Source of the DNA: DATKSS01 sp049582065
Lineage (GTDB): Bacteria > Chloroflexota > Dormibacteria > Dormibacterales > Dormibacteraceae
NCBI GenBank assembly: GCA_049582065.1
Contig: JBAUTF010000063.1
Coordinates: 1 to 17,536, forward strand
DNA length: 17,536 bases
Reading direction: 5' to 3'
A program made the translations under genes and the position numbers. The notes under the pieces are model-generated. The model saw only the letters and a list, made by a program, of their open reading frames with translations. It was not told where the DNA came from and searched no databases. Shown piece by piece: positions 14,828-17,536 of this stretch (positions are counted from its first letter, which is position 1; each line of letters starts with the position of its first letter).

Positions 14828-15508
14828 CTACTCCGGATTGAACCGGTAACCGATGCCGCGGACTGTGTGGATCACGCGCGAACCGCCGCCCGCCCCGAGC
14901 TTCTGGCGGATCCTCGAGACGTGGACCTCGAGCGAGTTCGAGTCCGGGCCGGTCGCGACCGCCCAGACCGCCTCGGCGAGCTGCTCATAGGTGACCAGCT
15001 GCCCGCGACTGCGCATCAGCGCGGCCAGGATGCGGAACTCGATGCCGGTCAGGTTGAGCTGGCGCCCGGCGCGTGAAGCCAGGCCCTCGCTGAGGTCGAC
15101 GGCAACGTCGCCCTCAACCAGTCGGGCGCCCCCCTTGCCCCGGTGGCGGCGGATCACAGCCTCGACCCGGGCCATCAGCTCCTCGAGGGCGAAGGGCTTG
15201 GCCACATAGTCGTCCGCGCCCGACTTGAGGCCCGCGATGCGGTCGCTGACAGACGAGCGGGCGCTGATGCCGACCAGGGCGGCGTCGGTCGCAGCGCGGA
15301 AAGCCTCGAACAGCTCCGGGCCATCGTTGTCCGGGAGCATCAGGTCGAGGAGGACCACGTCAGGGTTCCATTGCCGGACCAGCTCCAGCCCCCGGCCGGC
15401 CGAGTCGACGGCGCGGACGGTATAGCCTTCCTCTCCCAGCCCGGTGGCGACCGCCCGAGCCAGGCGCCGGTCGTCCTCCACGAGAGCGACTTTCCACTTG
15501 ATGGTCAT
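14828..15508 (-). CDS. OmpR/PhoB-family response regulator
   Basis: 226 aa: receiver domain (about 5-118) and winged-helix DNA-binding domain (about 130-224). Receiver residues are Glu11/Asp12, phospho-acceptor Asp55 (VVLLDLMLPD), Ser82 and Lys104 (AKPF). The DNA-binding end has the usual LNLTGIEFRILAAL, SLEVHVSRIRQKL and VIHTVRGIGYRF. The ATG at 15508 fits the family N-terminus; the open frame to 15844 runs antisense through the transglycosylase gene. It heads the operon with the secreted protein and the kinase that presumably phosphorylates it. The divergent GT51 gene begins 96 bp away and is an obvious candidate target. Confidence 0.93.
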   Translation of the reverse strand: MTIKWKVALVEDDRRLARAVATGLGEEGYTVRAVDSAGRGLELVRQWNPDVVLLDLMLPDNDGPELFEAFRAATDAALVGISARSSVSDRIAGLKSGADDYVAKPFALEELMARVEAVIRRHRGKGGARLVEGDVAVDLSEGLASRAGRQLNLTGIEFRILAALMRSRGQLVTYEQLAEAVWAVATGPDSNSLEVHVSRIRQKLGAGGGSRVIHTVRGIGYRFNPE

Positions 15509-15604
15509 GCGGACGGAATTCTCCCACGGTAACCGCCGGTCAGCCTCGCCATCCGTAACTCGGACGCCGGGCGGCCCGTTTCTACCCAGCGTGGGCGCGA
15601 GGCT
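15509..15604. promoter_or_regulatory. divergent promoter region between regulator and transglycosylase genes
   Basis: 96 bp must hold the start signals for both directions. I could not pick a convincing -35/-10 pair or a direct-repeat operator by eye. It is the natural place for the regulator to bind and control both itself and the GT51 gene (inference). Confidence 0.35.
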
Positions 15605-16342
15605 ATGAGCTGGGCGCCGGTGCCGCTGCGCCGGCTGGCGCTGGCGGCGGCCGTCGTCGCCGCCGTCCTGAGCCCGAGCGTGATCACGCTGTGGGTCTCG
15701 ACCCCCTCGACGTCCGACATCCAGCAAAGGGTCCAGGCGGCAGTGGCTACGCACGGAGCGACGGTCCTGGGCCCCAACGAGGTCCCCAGCCAGCTCTCCG
15801 AGGCGGTCATCGCCACGGAAGATGAACGCTTCTACTCCCACCATGGGGTCGACTCCATCGGCCTCGCCCGCGCGCTGCTGTACGACGTGGCCAACGGGTG
15901 CCTTTGCCAGGGCGGCTCGACCGTCACCGAGCAGCTGGTCAAGGACATCTACCTCAACGGGTCGGACCGAGGCTTCAACAAGATCGTCGACATGGCGCTT
16001 GCGCTGAAGGTGGAGCGAGTGATCGACAAGCGGCAGATCATGGCCGACTACCTGAGCGAGATCACCACCGGTTATGGCCGGTTCGGGGTCAGCCAGGCCG
16101 CCTGTGCCTATTTCAAGGCGCCAGTGGGCAGCTTGACCCTAGGCCAGTACGCCCTGCTCGCGGGCGTCACGCAGGCACCGTCGATCTACGACCCCACGAT
16201 CAACCCGGACGCGGCCATGGCTCGGCGCAGCCAGGTGCTGGCGGCGATGGTCACCGACCATTACATCAGCGCGGCACAGGCCTCCGAAGCCGACCAGGAG
16301 CCGGTGCTGGACCTCGGACCGGGCCGCCCCGGCTGCGCCTGA
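15605..16342 (+). CDS. monofunctional GT51 peptidoglycan transglycosylase
   Basis: 245 aa with an N-terminal membrane anchor (about 11-32) and one GT51 domain, which polymerises lipid II into glycan strands outside the membrane. EDERFYSHHG (72-81) carries catalytic Glu72. GGSTVTEQLVKDIYL (103-117) matches GGSTxxQQLxKN with E for the first Q. KVERVIDKRQIMADYLSEI (135-153) is the third motif, and LTLGQYALLAGVTQAPSIYDP (178-198 region) is the closing motif. There is no penicillin-binding transpeptidase domain, and the gene stops cleanly, so it is monofunctional rather than a truncated PBP1. The ATG has GAGG close by. It is divergent from a two-component operon and tail-to-tail, 2 bp apart, with a beta-propeller gene. 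Confidence 0.9.
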   Translation: MSWAPVPLRRLALAAAVVAAVLSPSVITLWVSTPSTSDIQQRVQAAVATHGATVLGPNEVPSQLSEAVIATEDERFYSHHGVDSIGLARALLYDVANGCLCQGGSTVTEQLVKDIYLNGSDRGFNKIVDMALALKVERVIDKRQIMADYLSEITTGYGRFGVSQAACAYFKAPVGSLTLGQYALLAGVTQAPSIYDPTINPDAAMARRSQVLAAMVTDHYISAAQASEADQEPVLDLGPGRPGCA

Positions 16343-16344
16343 CC

Positions 16345-17481
16345 CTAGTTCAGCCAGGCCATCGGGGACGTCGCGTCGAATCCGTCGTTGGTGGTCACCT
16401 CGATCGGCTTGATCACAGGCGCCGGCGGCGTGACGATGGGCGACGGGGAGGGCAGCGGGCCGTTGTGCGGGCCGCCTGGCGTCGGGGTCGGAACCGGCAC
16501 CGGGCTCGGCGCGGGCGGCGCGTAGGCGCCCTTGGGCAGCCACCACAGCTGGAACGGGCCATCCGCTTCGGCCGGCGCGAGGTAAGCGATCCCGGAGCCG
16601 TCCGGCGCCCAGGTCGGCTGGGCCACCAGTTGGTCGGTGATCACGGTCTGGCGAGGACCCAGCGTCGATCCGTTCCACGACGCGATGGTCAGGTAAGAGA
16701 CCTGCTTCACGTAGGTGCAGACCATGGCGATCTGCGTGCCGTCCGGAGACAGCGACGGGTTGCGGCAGTCCTCGGATTGAGCGGTCAGCGCGCGGCCCAC
16801 GGTGTTCGGGCGGTTCGCAAACCAGAGCTGGCCGGTGGGGCGGCCCTGGTCGTCGTAGTTGTACTGGGTGTAGATGATCCCGCCTGAAACCGGGATCGGC
16901 TGCACGTTGCCGCCCGGCACCAGGCCAGTGGTGGTCCAGGCCCGAGCCTTGGGCATCCCACCGTTGACCGGCATCGCCCAGATGTCGAACGTGATGAGCA
17001 GGAGACCCGAGGACTTGCCACCGTCGTAGGTCATCCACAGCGTGCCGCCGTCGGGACTCAGCCGGGGGTAGAACGACCAGTGATTGGAGCTGGGATCCCT
17101 CATCCCGAGCCGTGCCGCATTGCTGGTCAGCTGCCGGGTGGGCTTGCCGTACCGGTTGAGCTCGTAGACGTCGGAGAAATATCCACCGTTTTTGACGGCG
17201 AGCAGGCTGCCGCCGTCCGGTGTCGCTGTGGGCTGGCTCCACCCGGCCTCCGGCGTCAGCTGATGGAACCGGCCCGTGCTGAAACTGTAGAGGGCGCCTG
17301 ACTGGGCCAGGTAGAGGGTGCCCGGCAGGACGAGCGCCCGCGCCCGCGGCGTGGCGGCGGTTGGCTTGGACGGCGGCGCCGCCACCTTGGATTGCCGGCC
17401 GTCGAGCACCAGGTAGCTGGTGACCCCGGCGAACAGCATCACTATCGAAAGCCCGAGCGCCAGCAGGACCCTCGAGATCAC
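16345..17481 (-). CDS. membrane-anchored TolB-like (PD40) beta-propeller protein
   Basis: 378 aa. A single N-terminal hydrophobic helix (about 4-26) probably anchors an extracellular domain. At least four PD40/WD40-like blades with the xxPDGxxLxx signature are visible: TPDGGSLLAV (87-96), SPDGGTLWMTYDGG (142-155), SPDGTQIAMVC (245-255) and APDGSGIAYLAP (292-303). A Pro/Ser/Thr-rich stretch (321-357) then leads to a short C-terminus, probably a wall-spanning or flexible linker. Such propellers bind proteins or ligands; LpqB of actinobacteria pairs a propeller with a two-component system, a loose parallel to the neighbours here. The GTG start overlaps the stop of the upstream gene as GTGA. Confidence 0.83.
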   Translation of the reverse strand: MISRVLLALGLSIVMLFAGVTSYLVLDGRQSKVAAPPSKPTAATPRARALVLPGTLYLAQSGALYSFSTGRFHQLTPEAGWSQPTATPDGGSLLAVKNGGYFSDVYELNRYGKPTRQLTSNAARLGMRDPSSNHWSFYPRLSPDGGTLWMTYDGGKSSGLLLITFDIWAMPVNGGMPKARAWTTTGLVPGGNVQPIPVSGGIIYTQYNYDDQGRPTGQLWFANRPNTVGRALTAQSEDCRNPSLSPDGTQIAMVCTYVKQVSYLTIASWNGSTLGPRQTVITDQLVAQPTWAPDGSGIAYLAPAEADGPFQLWWLPKGAYAPPAPSPVPVPTPTPGGPHNGPLPSPSPIVTPPAPVIKPIEVTTNDGFDATSPMAWLN

Positions 17482-17536
17482 GGGAAGTACGTGTGGACCA
17501 GCGGCAGGATCAGGCTCCAGTTGGCGATCACGCTCG
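17478..17536 (-). CDS. 3' end of a gene cut by the window edge, probably a membrane protein
   Basis: Eighteen codons ending SVIANWSLILPLVHTYFP and TGA (17480-17478). The GTGA overlap with the propeller gene start suggests a coupled operon. The hydrophobic, aromatic ending resembles a last membrane helix; the family is not identifiable from so little. Confidence 0.5.
   Translation of the reverse strand, partial: SVIANWSLILPLVHTYFP

Overview
The window is high-GC bacterial chromosome. Starts are a mix of ATG, GTG and TTG, intergenic gaps are short, and many stops and starts overlap. The cell-wall enzymes (two LysM hydrolases, a GT51 transglycosylase) and the general style suggest a high-GC Gram-positive-like lineage such as Chloroflexota/Dormibacterota or Actinomycetota. 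I see no rRNA or other phylogenetic marker, so this placement is inference. By eye, parts of the left 5.7 kb have lower GC than the right (60-base rows at 2761, 3601 and 5521 are about 50-55% GC; rows at 10081 and 16201 are about 68-73%), but composition is patchy on both sides.

Layout. 1-286 holds only a weak, apparently broken reading frame running off the left edge. 287-1045 (-) is an SDR oxidoreductase with a GTG start and a strong RBS. A tRNA-Tyr(GTA) with encoded CCA lies at 1222-1304 (-). Next, all on the minus strand and read from high to low coordinate, come asnB (5646-3808), an ATP-grasp carboxylate-amine ligase (3806-2583) whose GTG start lies 1 nt past the asnB stop, and a fold-type II PLP dehydratase/racemase (2486-1533). 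5778-6743 (-) and 7206-8171 (+) are divergent paralogues, both 321 aa, with matching N-termini and two LysM-like modules. One carries a CHAP domain and the other an M23 metallopeptidase domain. Their 462-bp spacer holds two look-alike promoters and leaders.

8375-9331 (+) is a nitronate monooxygenase-like flavoprotein whose 3' end overlaps by 22 bp the convergent end of a FabG-like SDR. That SDR (10047-9310) closes a minus-strand operon: COG0701/ArsP-like permease with a His-rich tail, a signal-less gamma-glutamyltransferase-family protein, then the SDR. 15508-13071 (-) is a three-gene signalling operon: OmpR-type regulator, small secreted protein, polytopic histidine kinase. Divergent from it is a stand-alone GT51 peptidoglycan transglycosylase (15605-16342, +). 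This ends 2 bp from the convergent end of a membrane-anchored beta-propeller protein (17481-16345, -), which overlaps the end of a further gene cut by the window edge.

The most interesting theme is cell-wall modification. An amidotransferase, an ATP-grasp amino-acid ligase and a possible racemase sit together beside paired LysM hydrolases, and elsewhere in the window there is a transglycosylase beside a two-component system. A peptidoglycan-branching or amidation system is a reasonable hypothesis, but the sequence alone does not prove it.
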